The notes: generated by a model not told the origin, from the letters alone. DNA of 64,000 nucleotides from JANQPX01 sp041398025 (GCA_041398025.1 JAWKVM010000032.1:1-64000); one strand, 5' to 3'. Shown: positions 19,860 to 29,035, numbered from the stretch's first letter. Program-made: numbers and translations.

Positions 19860-20193
19860 GCTGTAGCTCGCGCTTGAGACCCGGTCTGCAGCCGCATCGC
19901 GGCGAAGATCCGGCATGCCATGCCCGACCTTCGGAGCTTCGCTCCTGCAGGCGGGGAGCCGGGCGTTCTCCGCGGCGAGATCCGCAGGCGACAGCCCCGG
20001 CGTCTCACGGGAGGGCCGGCGACGCGTCGTCAACGCAGTGGTCTGGCCGAACTGCCGAGCCCACCGCCGAAGCTGGCTCGTGCACGCCGAGCGCCGCTGC
20101 GAGCTCGAACAGAGGCAGCCCACTCGTCAGGGCGCGCTCCACAGCCTGCCGCTTGAACTCATCTGGAAAATGCCGGCGTCTCTTCTTCTCCAT
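19860..20193 (-). pseudogene. IS3 orfA (HTH protein), frameshifted
   Basis: It starts MEKKRRRHFPDEFKRQAVER, the usual IS3 orfA opening, then shifts frame near 20075 into RWARQFGQTTAL and LSPADLAAENARLPA, which corresponds to the leucine-zipper region. The end merges with the orfB remnant. The product would normally bind the element ends and fuse with OrfB by frameshifting. Confidence 0.8.
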
Positions 20194-20236
20194 CGGACAC
20201 CCCTTTGCAGGTCAAAAAACCTATCACGGGTGTCCA

Positions 20237-21341
20237 CTCAAGCGGGCCAAGATCAGCATTGATGGCGTCGCCGATCACAGCCACCGGGCCGTTGCGGCGT
20301 TTCTGCTCGCGGCGCATGGTCGGCGTCGGGCCGCACTTCTGGCCGGCGACGATGACGCGGGCTTTGCCGTCGTAATCGTGGCCGCGATAGCCGCGGTCGA
20401 CGTAGATCCGTTTGGGATCGGCGCCGCCTGTTCGCACTGACTGCGCGACCGTCGCCTTCAACGTATGGCCGTCGTGGGGTGTTTCTTCGAAAGCTTTCGC
20501 GGCGAGAATGAAGCCCTGGTTGAAGCAGGCCGCTTCCGGGGCGTGCAGGCAGTAGAGCCTGCCCTTGCTGTCCTTGGTCTGGGTGAGTAGCCGTCAGGCC
20601 GAGCAGTCGGGCGAAGCGCTGCTGCAAGTCCGGATCGTCGGCGATCTTGCGGCCGACGTCGCGGTGCACCCGGGCGAGATAGGTCTTGAGGCGCCTGATC
20701 TCGCGGCGCATCCGGCGGTACTGCGGGCACGACCGTAGCGCTGCACCTTGCGACGAGCCTGCTTGGCGAGACGGAGACAGGATTGGCGAAGTCGGAGGCC
20801 GGCGCGCTTGGCTTGGCGGACCAGGATCTCGAGGGCTTTGTGGTAGAACCGGCTGTCGAGCGGATGGGCGATCGCCTTTGACTGGATGGTTGTATCAACG
20901 TTGATGTGCTCCAGGCTCGACGGACGCACGGCGCCGGCATCGAGACCGACCCGAACCGTCTCCGCCAGCAGCCTCTCCATGCCGTCCGGTACGACGCGCT
21001 TGCGGTAGCGGACCAGCCGAGGTCGGATCGCAGGGCGGCCTGTGCTGGAAAAACTCGAAGCCGCAGAAATGCTGCCAGTACGGATTCTCGACCCAGAGCT
21101 CGAGCAGGCGTTCGTCGCTGATATCGAAGCTGTGCTTGAGGTCGCAGAGCCCGACCATCAGCCGCGTCGGCAAGGCCGGTCGCCTGGCGCTCCTGTAAAA
21201 CCGGCTAAAGGCTTTTTCGAAACCCGACCAGTCGATCAGCCCGCCGAGCTGCGCGAGCCCATGTCGCGGATCGATGATGTTGTCGAGCCGGCTGCGGAAC
21301 AGGTCGTCGGCACGGGATCGGGAGGGGTGTTTCGGGGGCAT
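20237..21341 (-). pseudogene. IS5-family transposase, frameshifted main body
   Basis: It begins MPPKHPSRSRADDLFRSRLD and carries LIDWSGFEKAFSRFY, WVENPYWQHFCGFEFFQH, then in other frames INVDTTIQSKAIAHPLDSRF (first catalytic Asp region) and IYVDRGYRGHDYDG (second Asp). It ends in-frame with the IS3 insertion near 20237. At least three frame changes are needed (near 21040, 20720 and 20450). The full protein would be about 450 residues. Confidence 0.85.
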
Positions 21342-21654
21342 CGCCAATCGCAAGGTTTCGAGGGTTTCCGCGTTGTTCCCTGCAATCTACGATAGTTGGG
21401 CGGCCAGAAAAACCGATCCGAATCCGATAGATAGGCATTTTCAGGGGCGACGAGCCCAGCATGTGATGTTCCGCAGGTGGCAATCACGAACAGAAGCGTG
21501 AAACCCGCATCTACGATCATGATGCCCGAAAGAGAACCGTGGACCGATTACAGAAGGCGCTCGGACGCACAAGGTTTTTTACCAACCCGCCCGGGACATG
21601 ACCGCTCTGCCGATCGCCTTCACCGGATGATGTGATAGGCCTTTTTAATCCGAT

Positions 21655-21727
21655 GTTAACCCGGTGCTGCCATATCTTTTACTGGTCCATGCGATCCTGG
21701 GAGTCCGGCTGCCCGTCGAGAAAAATG
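21655..21727. repeat. Palindromic element copy C, left half
   Basis: GTTAACCC (21655-21662) is followed by CTGGTCCATGCGATCCTGGG (from 21682), matching copy B. It ends in GAAAAATG (21720-21727), which is repeated at 26162-26169 on the far side of the transposon. Joined with 26170-26234 it rebuilds a symmetrical element of about 138 bp, the same size as copies A and B. Confidence 0.8.
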
Positions 21728-21795
21728 CGGAATTATGTAGCAAACACACCTTCCTGTTGTTGTTGGGAACCCATTAAAAATATTACATTCTTTCA

Positions 21796-22209
21796 ATGGC
21801 CAATCCCATCGTCGTCTCATCGCTCATCGCCAAGCGCTCCGAACTCGCCGGCCTCGCCGACGCCAGGCGGGGCGAGCTGAACGCCATCCTCAAGGATCTT
21901 GACCATCTCGACGCGGTGATCAAATTTTTCGCGCCCGAGAAGGTGCCGGAGTTGATCCCTGAAGCGCCGGGCGAGCGATCGGAGTTCGCGCGCCACGAGT
22001 TGACGCGGCGGATCTTCAACATCCTCAGGGAAGCCGAGAGGCCGATGACGGCGCGGCAGATCACTGATCGGATCGCCGAGGATAAGGGGACGGATGAGCC
22101 AGCGGCGCAGCTAAAGGGGCGCGCTGTTCGGGCTTTGAAGCGGCAAGAGAAGGTGCTGGAGAGCAGGATCGAAGGAAGGGAGAGGTTTTGGCGGGCGGCA
22201 CCTCGCTAG
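21796..22209 (+). CDS. Hypothetical protein, transposon passenger
   Basis: 137 residues, not recognised. The N-terminal half (1-70) is predicted helical with a heptad-like pattern (SSLIAKRSELAGLADARRGE, then ILKDLDHLDAVIKFF), suggesting a coiled coil. Residues 70-137 resemble a winged helix (RRIFNILREAERPMTARQIT). A DNA-binding or transposition-accessory role is inference. It sits just inside the left transposon end. Its TAG stop is part of the hairpin at 22207-22257. Confidence 0.65.
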   Translation: MANPIVVSSLIAKRSELAGLADARRGELNAILKDLDHLDAVIKFFAPEKVPELIPEAPGERSEFARHELTRRIFNILREAERPMTARQITDRIAEDKGTDEPAAQLKGRAVRALKRQEKVLESRIEGRERFWRAAPR

Positions 22210-22257
22210 TGCATCGATCCCAACAGAGCGATCAGCGGTGTTTGGATCGATGCACTA
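22207..22257 (+). repeat. 14-bp perfect inverted repeat after the passenger gene
   Basis: TAGTGCATCGATCC (22207-22220) faces GGATCGATGCACTA (22244-22257) with a 23-base loop that adds partial pairing. It begins at the stop codon of the 137-residue gene. No T-run follows, so it may be a factor-dependent terminator, a protein site or the remains of a mobile-element end. Confidence 0.6.
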
Positions 22258-22302
22258 AGTTCTGTTGACATTTCACATGATAATTTCTGACTATCTGATG
22301 TA

Positions 22303-23082
22303 TTGGGAGCGATAGTTAGAGATGTGATCACCGGCACCGGTTTCGGGAGGATCAGTGGGACCGGATTTATCAGATCCTTCCGAGATGATCAGGTCTTTAC
22401 ATTCGGCAGGGAGGCGGCGACCCGTCGGTTTGTTGAAAACGTTCTATGGATAGCGAGAGCCGGTTGTGCCTGGCGGTTGCTGCCCGAGGAATACGGCGCC
22501 TGGAACAGCCTCTCCAAACGGTTCGCCCGCTGGCAGGAAGAAGGCGTGTGGCGGGCCTTGTCGGGATCAGGTTTGAGCGCGGATGCCGATCTCGAATGGG
22601 TGATGCTGGACAGCACCGTGGTGCGGGCCCACGCTTGTGCGGCCGGCGCAAAAAAGATGCGGGTGATCAAGCTCTTGGCCGCTCTCGTGGCGGCTTTTCC
22701 AGCAAGATCCACGCTGCCGCCGACGCCCTTGGCAACCGCTGCCGCTGCCGGCTGCCGGCCGGCCATGAAAGGCGATGCGCCAGAGGCATCGGATCTCATC
22801 GATGGCATCGTCTCCAAGGCCTTTCTGGCCGACCGCGCCCTATGACAGCGATGCGTTGCTCGCGAGAATCGGATCCACAGGCGCCGCAGCCGTCATCCCG
22901 CCCAATCCGACACGCTCAGGACGGCGGAAAACCGATTGGTGGCTCGCCGAGGCGCCACAAAATCGAGGTCATGTTCGACTTTCTCGAGCACCATCGCCAG
23001 TGTCGCCGCGCGCTTCGACAAGCTCGCCAAACGATATCTCGCCTTCGTGCACTTCACTGCCGCATGCCTCCTCTTGCGGTAA
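22303..23082 (+). pseudogene. IS5-family (IS427-like) transposase, frameshifted
   Basis: A readable first part contains WIARAGCAWRLLPEEYGAWN, WVMLDSTVVRAHACAAGAKK (catalytic Asp) and then shifts frame. The later blocks GRSRGGFSSKIHAAADALGN, DSDALLARIGSTGAAAVIPP and FVHFTAAC are in other frames up to a stop at 23080-23082. The order matches an IS427-group transposase with at least three frameshifts. I could not define clean ends for this insertion. Confidence 0.82.
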
Positions 23083-23178
23083 AACGTCAACAGTACCTAG
23101 TGTTGTTGCGATCGCCGCTTTCATGGCGCTAACTGTTGCAGCAATTGTTAGAGCAGAATCATCACTTGTCTTGTCTAA

Positions 23179-24095
23179 GAGCCCGTTTTAAAAGAAGTTG
23201 AGCGAAAACAGCCAGTTATGGCATCCGAATTCTGCCAGAACGACGGAGCCATGACCGACTGCTTTCGCTCGAACGCACTATGAGCGTTTGAACGCTCGCT
23301 ATGCAAGCGACGTCACCGATGACGAGTATGGCTTGATCGAGCCCCTGTTGCCGCCGGCGGGGCATGGTGGTCGGCGACGGACGGCGGATCTGCGCAGGTC
23401 TTGAACGCGTGATCCTTTATCTCGTGAGTTGGATGCCAGTATGGCGCTTGCTGCCGAAAGACTCCACCATGGAGCACGGTCTATGGCTATTTCCGGCGCT
23501 TCTGGCAGGAAGGGATATGGCATCGCATCTGGATGATCCTCTTGATGCAGGCGCGCGAGCAGGACGGCAAGGAGGCGTCACCGACGGCAGGCGTTGTCGA
23601 CAGCCAGAGCGTGAAAACCACAGAAGCTGGCGGATTGCGCGGCTATGACGCCGGAAAAGATCAAACTGGCGAAAGCGCCATCTGGTCACCGACCTACATC
23701 AAACTGCCACTCAATCTGGCGGTGCATGCGGCCAACATCCAAGACCGTGATGGGCTGGCCTTGGCCTGCCGCTGGATCAAGCGGCAGTTTCCTTGGCTGC
23801 ACTGTCTTTTCGCCGATGCCGGCTATCAGGGACCTATCGCCGCGAACAACGCGGCGGCGCCAGGCTCCGGCTCGAGATTGTCAAAGAACTTCACACGCCG
23901 AAGGGTTTCGAAGTAGTCCCAAACGCTGGGTGATCGAGCGCACCTTCGGCTGGCTTGGTCGCAACCGCCGTCTCGCCAAAGATTTCGAACGGCTGATCGA
24001 ACATTCAAAGCCATCGCCGTCGTCGCCATCATCCAGCTTCTCGCCAGGCGATTGGCAAACCCATGAAATCGCCAGAAAACTTCAAAAACGGGCTC
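23179..24095 (+). mobile_element. 917-bp IS5-family insertion with TAA target duplication
   Basis: The left end GAGCCCGTTTTAAAAGAAG (from 23179) is mirrored at the right end, CTTCAAAAACGGGCTC, finishing at 24095. TAA occurs directly outside on both sides (23176-23178 and 24096-24098). Length and duplication fit the IS5 family. It is nested inside the 4.4-kb transposon. Confidence 0.85.
23251..24066 (+). pseudogene. IS5-family transposase of the 917-bp element, frameshifted
   Basis: Blocks in changing frames: YERLNARYASDVTDDEYGLI, then EASPTAGVVDSQSVKTTEAG with the first Asp, LFADAGYQGPIAANNAA with the second Asp, and KRWVIERTFGWLGRNRRLAK with the Glu. It ends RRLANP plus a stop at 24064-24066. 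At least four frame disruptions, including one near the start, mean it is not functional. Confidence 0.87.
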
Positions 24096-24219
24096 TAATG
24101 CCATCGTGGCCGACCCCGTTGGCGCGGAGTCGCTTGACCGGCAAAGCGATCTTGCCTCAGCTTAAGGCCGCGTTTGATCGCTGTCCCGAGCGACTCCACA
24201 GGTTGCGGGACAGGCACAA

Positions 24220-24242
24220 AGCCGGGCAGCCACCCGGCTTTT
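24220..24242 (+). terminator. Probable intrinsic terminator
   Basis: A 7-bp GC-rich stem AGCCGGG/CCCGGCT with a 6-base loop is followed by TTTT on the plus strand. It lies downstream of the 917-bp IS and in front of the minus-strand IS1595 transposase remnant. No intact plus-strand gene now feeds into it. Confidence 0.5.
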
Positions 24243-24292
24243 GCCGTTTCTCGGGGCCTCAATCTCACGAATTTTAGTTGAATGCAACGGGC

Positions 24293-25066
24293 CTAATTAC
24301 GCCCCTGCCAATAGCCCGCCCATACCTTCGAAGGCTTGCTCGCCCCCGCTGACGCCGCCACGAGCTGGAACAGCGTGCCGTTCGGCTGGCGGCGGTTGTT
24401 CTCCCTCCAGGCCATCTCGCCGGCATAGGCGGCAAGGTGGACACCAACGCGGTGATGCTGGCCGATCTCTGCGCGGCGCAGGCGGGAGAAGTAGGATTCA
24501 GCCTGGTTCGTGTAAGCGTCCTCATCCTTGAACGAGAAGCTGTGATTGATCCGCTTTGTCTCGTAATGGGCGTGCAGGATGTCCCAGGACGGCGCCTCAT
24601 CGGCGTAGGCGGTGGCGCCGCGCGCCACGATGTCATGCACCATGTCGGTGGCGTTACCCTCATGCTTGACCACGAACGGCAGCTCGCGCATGACGACCAC
24701 GCAACGGCGCTTGCCGCTCTGGTTCTCTGACAGGCGGCGGTCCTTCCTGTCCTCTTTCTTGTTCTCCGGCTTCACATGGCCTGCGAAATACGCGCCGTCG
24801 ATCTCGACCTCGCCTTCGAGCTGCGGACCAAGCACGTTCTCGCGATCCATCGCCTCGCGCAGCTTGTGCGAGAGGACGAAGGCGGTCTTGTACTGCACGC
24901 CCATGTCGCGGCTGACCTGCAGGGCTGAAACGCCCTTCGCGCCATTGACGAAGATGGCCATGGCCAGGAGATAGTCGCGGATCGGCAGCTTACGGCTGGC
25001 GAACAGGGTGCCGCTGGCCACGCTGAGCGTCGGGGCCCGGGCAGAAAGAAGAAAGTGTTAAGACAT
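24293..25066 (-). pseudogene. IS1595-family transposase, nonsense codon and internal deletion
   Basis: From 25021 leftwards 242 residues are readable: SGTLFASRKLPIRDYLLAMA, then EVEIDGAYFAGHVK and DEAPSWDILHAHYETKRINH, the ISXO2-like catalytic domain. Upstream, the ATG at 25064-25066 begins MS, a TAA stop, then HFLLSARAPTLSVASGTLF. Relatives I recall read MSQHFLLSA and have about 60 more residues with a Cys-rich zinc ribbon before SGT. So a Gln codon appears to have become TAA and the zinc ribbon is deleted. This is the presumed original transposase of the 4.43-kb transposon. Confidence 0.8.
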
Positions 25067-25173
25067 GGCCCTCACATCCGGTTCTTATGCACCGAATATG
25101 ATGACTTTATGCCTCATTATCAAGTACCAAAGTCCCATATATGATGACTAGCATCATTCAACAGGAGTTGCCG

Positions 25174-25395
25174 ATGAAGACGGACGCTGAGTGGCGAGAT
25201 CAGACGAAGGGGTTGCTGAAGTCCGAACTGAAGCGCCGCAATATGACTTACGAGCAGTTGGCAGAAAAACTGGCATCTGTTGGCGTTCAGGATTCGGCAA
25301 GCAATATCAAGAACAAGGTGAGCCGAGGGAGCTTCACTGCTGTTTTTATGATTCAGTATTTAGAGGCCATCGACTGCAAGTCATTGACTATATAA
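25174..25395 (+). CDS. DUF6471 domain-containing small protein
   Basis: A 73-residue helical protein beginning MKTDAEWRDQTKGLLKSEL. The LKRRNMTYEQLAEKLASVGV stretch looks like a lambda-repressor-type helix-turn-helix, as expected for DUF6471. AGGAG lies 8 bases before this ATG, so I prefer it to the ATG at 25141. It is AT-rich and lies inside the 4.43-kb transposon as a probable passenger gene. A regulatory role is inference. Confidence 0.75.
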   Translation: MKTDAEWRDQTKGLLKSELKRRNMTYEQLAEKLASVGVQDSASNIKNKVSRGSFTAVFMIQYLEAIDCKSLTI

Positions 25396-25426
25396 TATTA
25401 TGATGAATTCAATTCTATCTGTTAAT

Positions 25427-26076
25427 CTAGCAAATATATGGCAATGGTGACATACATGTATAGTTATGACCTTCTTCTGAAATCATAAGCTTAATTAAAA
25501 AATATCCACAACTCTCGAATGTAGCGCTGTTGAGTAATATAGAATTATGGAAGTGTAGATTTTTATCTTTTACTAAAATAAAATCTTCTCTGTTCCATGC
25601 ACATTCGCAAAATTCTATGGTGCCAGATACAGCGATTTTATCTGGTCCAATTATATCACAATCAACAAAATTCTTCGCATCATAGGGGCCATACATCGGC
25701 TCAAAGTCGCTAAGCTTGATCGAAACTTTGCTAAAATAATCATCATTATAATTTACCGACTTCGTGGTATTCAGGGCGGCTCGTCGCATCGCGGCCCCGG
25801 CGAGGCGTTGCCTGAAAACACCGAAGAGAGCCAACGTCAAAGCGATCGCTAGCGCGCCCGACAATGTAGCCACGCCATAGGCGAGCGGGGCATAAGGCTT
25901 GACGATATCTGTGAGGGAAGCGAGCCAGCCATGGCTAGGCCAACCAAACCCGTTGGAACCCAGCCGTAGATGATTGTCCCAGCGGCCCAGTTCGTCTCGA
26001 ACCAAGTGATGATTCTCTGGAAACGGTTGAGCACGGTAGCAACACCCGGTAATTGTGGTTCCGGCGTTGATACCAT
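25427..26076 (-). pseudogene. Membrane-anchored hypothetical protein, probable frameshift
   Basis: The N-terminal part in one frame (MVSTPEPQLPGVATVLNRF, then TIIYGWVPTGLVGLAMA, a membrane segment) ends near 25925. The other frame continues it with SLTDIVKPYAPLAYGVATLS and a second membrane helix (ALAIALTLALFGVF). About 120 residues with FVDCDIIGPDKIAVSGTIEF-type short strands follow. A single frame change rejoins them. The tail is strongly AT-rich. No function is recognised. It lies at the right end of the 4.43-kb transposon. If the shift is a sequencing error, the gene is an intact passenger. Confidence 0.6.
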
Positions 26077-26169
26077 AAGTCTTGAATTTCGCCACCTATG
26101 GCAGCGTTTTTGATGCGATCCATTGCCCCCCCGCCCTAGGTGTGTTTGCTACATAATTCCGGAAAAATG

Positions 26170-26234
26170 GGGCCGGGTTCGGACTCCCAGGATCGCATGG
26201 ACTCGAAAGCAACATTAGCTGGGAATCGTTAAGG
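26170..26234. repeat. Palindromic element copy C, right half
   Basis: GGACTCCCAGGATCGCATGG (from 26181) and CGTTAAGG (26227-26234) complete the element started at 21655. The transposon and one copy of GAAAAATG separate the halves. Confidence 0.8.
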
Positions 26235-26329
26235 AAAGCTTGCTGGTGCCGGACGAGGCTGGAGGCGACGGGAGGTTCGCGGCGACACCCGAGCGGAACC
26301 TCGGATCGTTCCCGCTTCCTGGCGCCGGG

Positions 26330-27928
26330 TCAGGCGCGAGCTTCGGAGCTCCTTGCCATCGTCCCATGGTCGAGTGCGAAGGGAGCCGCCGCCGTAGCCC
26401 CGCCGATGGGCTGCGACGGATCGTTCAGGCCGAAGCACTGACCGCTCGCCGGATCGCGGCCGACGCCAGACGGGCAGGAATAGAGTTTCGGAAAGACCAG
26501 GAGCTGGGCGACGTCCAGCTCGAAATCGTGCCCGAGCGCAGCGAGTACCTCCTCGCCCAGTCTCGGATCGACCCGGATCGAGCCGCGGTCGGAGGCGTCG
26601 ATGCGCGGGTGGTTCATCGCCTGCTCCAGCGACAGGCCGAAATCCAGCATCAGGGCGGCGATCAGGGTCGTGCAGGGCATGATGTGATTGGCGCCCGAGG
26701 CGCCGAGCGCAAACAGCGCCTCACCGTGCCGGGTCGCGATGGTCGGGCACATATTGCTGGCGTTGATGCGCTTTCGCCCCTCCATGGTCGTGGGAAAGCC
26801 GGGCCGCGGATCGAAATAGCTGACCGCGTTGTTCATCAGGATGCCAGTGGACGGCAGGACCACGGCGCTGCCGAAACGATTCAAAAGCGTGTAGGTGAGC
26901 GCCGCCATGTTGCCATCCGCATCCACGGCCGAGAGATGGCTGGTGCACCCGCCGACCTCGGTCACCCGCCCGATCCGCCGCTTGTGGCTGCGCCAGGCGG
27001 CGTTCAGGGCGTCGGCATAGATCTTCCAGGCGGCAGCACCCAGGCCGCCGATCGGATCGAGATGCCGCTCGACATGAGCGAGCGCTTCGAGGAGCCGCGG
27101 CCCGCCGCTGGTCGGCCCGGCGGTGTGCAGAACGGCGCCGCGATGCGTGCCTTCGAGTGCCTCATGCTCCAGCACGACATAAGCCCGGAGATCGTCCGCA
27201 TCGATCCGGCTGCCGCCCGCCTTCAGATCGGCAGCGATCAGCTCGGCGGTCCGGCCCCGATAGAGGTCGTCCGGTCCGTGATCCGCAAGCCGCTTCAATG
27301 TTTCGCAGAGCTTGCCGAGCGGCAGGAACTGCTCCGGCCTGGGCGGTGCACCGTCGGGCAGATAGAGGCGGACGGCCTCGGCATCGCGGGAGAGATCCGC
27401 CGCGGCGAGCGCCACCTGCAGCGTCGTGAACCAGGAGCAGGGCAGGCCCCGCTCGGCGAGCGCGATCGCGGGCTGCAGCAGGCGATCGAAGCCGAACCGG
27501 CCGAAGCGCTCGGCCGCGCGAGCAAGCCCTTTGGCGGCACCGGGGACGGTGATCGAGCCGTAGCCGGTCTCGTTCCGCCTGCCGACCACGCCCGGAAAGC
27601 CCATGATGCTTTCCGGCACGTCCGGATCGAGCGGGTAGTCCTCGCCGCAGACCCTGGCCGGCAGCGTGCCCTGGAAGTCGATCACATGGGCGCGCCTTTC
27701 GGCGGCGATCCAGACCACCAGGTAGCCCGATCCGCCAAGACCGCACATCCAGGGCTCGACCACGCCCAAAGCGAGCGCGGTGGCGACGGCCGCATCCACG
27801 GCATTGCCGCCGTCCGCGAGCAGGCCGGCGCCGGCGCGCGCCGCGATCACATGCTGGGCCGCGACCACGCCCCGTTCGGACGACACCGCCCGCTTCGACA
27901 CCCGCCACTGCTCGATATCACTGTTCAT
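26330..27928 (-). CDS. Gamma-glutamyltransferase family protein
   Basis: A 532-residue Ntn-hydrolase that would transfer or hydrolyse gamma-glutamyl groups, for instance from glutathione, after self-cleavage. The likely nucleophile Thr is in EVGGCTSHLSAVDADG. The large subunit contains DGGNAVDAAVATAL and GLGGSGYLV. The small subunit contains SYFDPRPGFPTTM and NHPRIDASD. No signal peptide is seen from the chosen ATG, which has a strong GGAGGGGGAA site, so the protein is probably cytoplasmic. A long in-frame extension upstream has no such site and overlaps the PEP-CTERM gene. The exact substrate is uncertain. Confidence 0.93.
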   Translation of the reverse strand: MNSDIEQWRVSKRAVSSERGVVAAQHVIAARAGAGLLADGGNAVDAAVATALALGVVEPWMCGLGGSGYLVVWIAAERRAHVIDFQGTLPARVCGEDYPLDPDVPESIMGFPGVVGRRNETGYGSITVPGAAKGLARAAERFGRFGFDRLLQPAIALAERGLPCSWFTTLQVALAAADLSRDAEAVRLYLPDGAPPRPEQFLPLGKLCETLKRLADHGPDDLYRGRTAELIAADLKAGGSRIDADDLRAYVVLEHEALEGTHRGAVLHTAGPTSGGPRLLEALAHVERHLDPIGGLGAAAWKIYADALNAAWRSHKRRIGRVTEVGGCTSHLSAVDADGNMAALTYTLLNRFGSAVVLPSTGILMNNAVSYFDPRPGFPTTMEGRKRINASNMCPTIATRHGEALFALGASGANHIMPCTTLIAALMLDFGLSLEQAMNHPRIDASDRGSIRVDPRLGEEVLAALGHDFELDVAQLLVFPKLYSCPSGVGRDPASGQCFGLNDPSQPIGGATAAAPFALDHGTMARSSEARA

Positions 27929-28024
27929 CGCTTTCCCCCTCCGCCGCCGGCAGACCCTACGCCGCGGACGGCTCTCGGGAAAGCGTCGAGACGCGCGCGC
28001 TCGGCGCATCTCCTTGCGATTGGA

Positions 28025-28058
28025 CGGGCCAGCGGGCTGGGAGGAGACCGCTGGCCCG
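28025..28058 (-). terminator. Strong hairpin after the PEP-CTERM gene
   Basis: An 11-bp perfect stem CGGGCCAGCGG/CCGCTGGCCCG with a 12-base loop lies just after the stop of the PEP-CTERM gene and before gamma-glutamyltransferase, both on the minus strand. There is no T-run, so it is a non-classical terminator or an mRNA-stabilising structure. Confidence 0.5.
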
Positions 28059-28070
28059 CACCGATGCCGG

Positions 28071-28877
28071 TCAGTCCGTCGTTGGCGAGGGGTCCGGACT
28101 GGCCGTCTCGCGCCGCCGACGCGCCGCAGCGGCGATGCCCACGAGACCGAAGCCGAGCATGGCGAGCGCCCCGGGTTCCGGCACGGCCGTCGGCCCGCCG
28201 CAGCTGCCGTCGTTGAACGAGCAGGCCACCTTGGCGCTGCCACCTTCCCTGTCCCTTTTCTTCTTCCTGTCCCCGTCGGTTTGACCGACATTCTGGAAGC
28301 GGACGAAGACGGATGCGTTGCGGAGACCGGAACCGAGGTCGTCGACATCGTCGAAATTCAGGGTCACATCCTGGTCGAAATCGAAGATGAAGACGGCGGT
28401 CGTGAAAAACGGAATGGAAGCTGGCTTAACGCCGGGCACGGTCAGCACGCCGGGATTGTACAGGCCTTCCTGGACGCCATTGCCATTGTCGGCGATGATG
28501 TCAGCGAACAGACCCGATTCGGCCCTCTTCAGCGTCCAAAGGTGGGAAAGATCGACGCTGCCGCCAAGCGCGTCTTTGGCGGTGATTGTCAAATCGACGT
28601 CACGTAGATCTGGATTCGGGTCGACGAAGAAGCCGAATGACAGCAGGGCCGGCGCATGGTCGGTAGGCGACGTGTTGTCAACCACGACCTTGATGGTGTT
28701 GGCATCAACCTGGGTAAAGTCGAGCGTCACGGAGACCGTGCTGCCTCCCGAACCTTCCATGGTGCACCGATCATTCGACTGATCGCCGGTGCAGGAGATC
28801 GAGATCGGGATCGCCTGCGCACCCGAACTCACCGCCAGCACGATGCCGGCGGCCAGGGCCGTTCCGATGAGTTTCAT
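28071..28877 (-). CDS. PEP-CTERM sorting domain protein
   Basis: A 268-residue exported protein. It has an N-terminal signal peptide (MKLIGTALAAGIVLAVSSGA, cleavage after AQA) and a C-terminal sorting tail with VPEPGALAMLGFGLVGIAA followed by an Arg cluster. The middle is a beta-sandwich-like, Asp/Thr-rich domain that I do not recognise. An exosortase (not in this window) would cut at the PEP motif, and such proteins often belong to exopolysaccharide matrices. GGAG precedes the chosen ATG. The single Cys pair (SCTGDQSNDRC) may form a disulphide. Confidence 0.85.
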   Translation of the reverse strand: MKLIGTALAAGIVLAVSSGAQAIPISISCTGDQSNDRCTMEGSGGSTVSVTLDFTQVDANTIKVVVDNTSPTDHAPALLSFGFFVDPNPDLRDVDLTITAKDALGGSVDLSHLWTLKRAESGLFADIIADNGNGVQEGLYNPGVLTVPGVKPASIPFFTTAVFIFDFDQDVTLNFDDVDDLGSGLRNASVFVRFQNVGQTDGDRKKKRDREGGSAKVACSFNDGSCGGPTAVPEPGALAMLGFGLVGIAAAARRRRETASPDPSPTTD

Positions 28878-29035
28878 GAGGTCACTCCATTCACAGACTA
28901 TAAAATTCACGCTCAAGTCACGCCGCATTTAACGCAACTACCGTGCCAATTCGATTTTTCTTTGAGAAACAAAAGGTTAAATGTCGCTACGTCCTGTTAG
29001 TTGTAAAATACACAATACACTCGACATATGCGCGC

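Larger units (their letters stand above)
18844..20236 (-). mobile_element. IS3-family element, degenerate
   Basis: About 1.39 kb, bounded by short inverted ends reading TGGAC inward on both sides (18844-18848 and 20232-20236). It contains orfA and orfB remnants on the minus strand. I could not find a clean 3-bp target duplication. The element lies inside the IS5-type transposase gene, so it arrived later than that element. Confidence 0.8.
18623..21566. mobile_element. IS5-family element with long inverted ends, interrupted by IS3
   Basis: Both ends carry an inverted repeat of which 76 bases are perfect: 18633-18708 matches the reverse complement of 21481-21556. With mismatches it extends to about 112 bases (18623-18734 and 21455-21566). 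Between them lies an IS5-type transposase gene on the minus strand, broken near its 3' end by an IS3 element (18844-20236). Without the insertion the element would be about 1.55 kb. The repeats are far longer than usual for IS5. They could instead be two copies of a separate short repeat in inverted orientation. Confidence 0.75.
21728..26161. mobile_element. 4.43-kb IS1595-type transposon with passenger genes
   Basis: The two ends are a 24-bp perfect inverted repeat: 21728-21751, starting CGGAATTATGTAGC, and 26138-26161. The direct repeat GAAAAATG lies exactly outside both ends (21720-21727 and 26162-26169), an 8-bp target duplication as known for the IS1595 family. Inside are a 137-residue hypothetical gene, two IS5-family remnants, a dead IS1595 transposase, a DUF6471 gene and a broken membrane-protein gene. 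Much of the right third is AT-rich, unlike the surrounding chromosome. With the transposase inactive, movement would need help in trans. Confidence 0.82.

Noticed and set aside
24100..24290. Possible tRNA-like or rRNA fragment with a strong hairpin
   Set aside because: No cloverleaf or conserved T-loop could be folded; only the intrinsic-terminator hairpin is supported.
26240..28216. 658-residue open frame on the plus strand
   Set aside because: Antisense to gamma-glutamyltransferase; no recognisable motifs.
28878..28928. Longer N-terminus for the PEP-CTERM protein
   Set aside because: It would put 17 residues before the signal peptide and lacks the GGAG site found before the chosen start.
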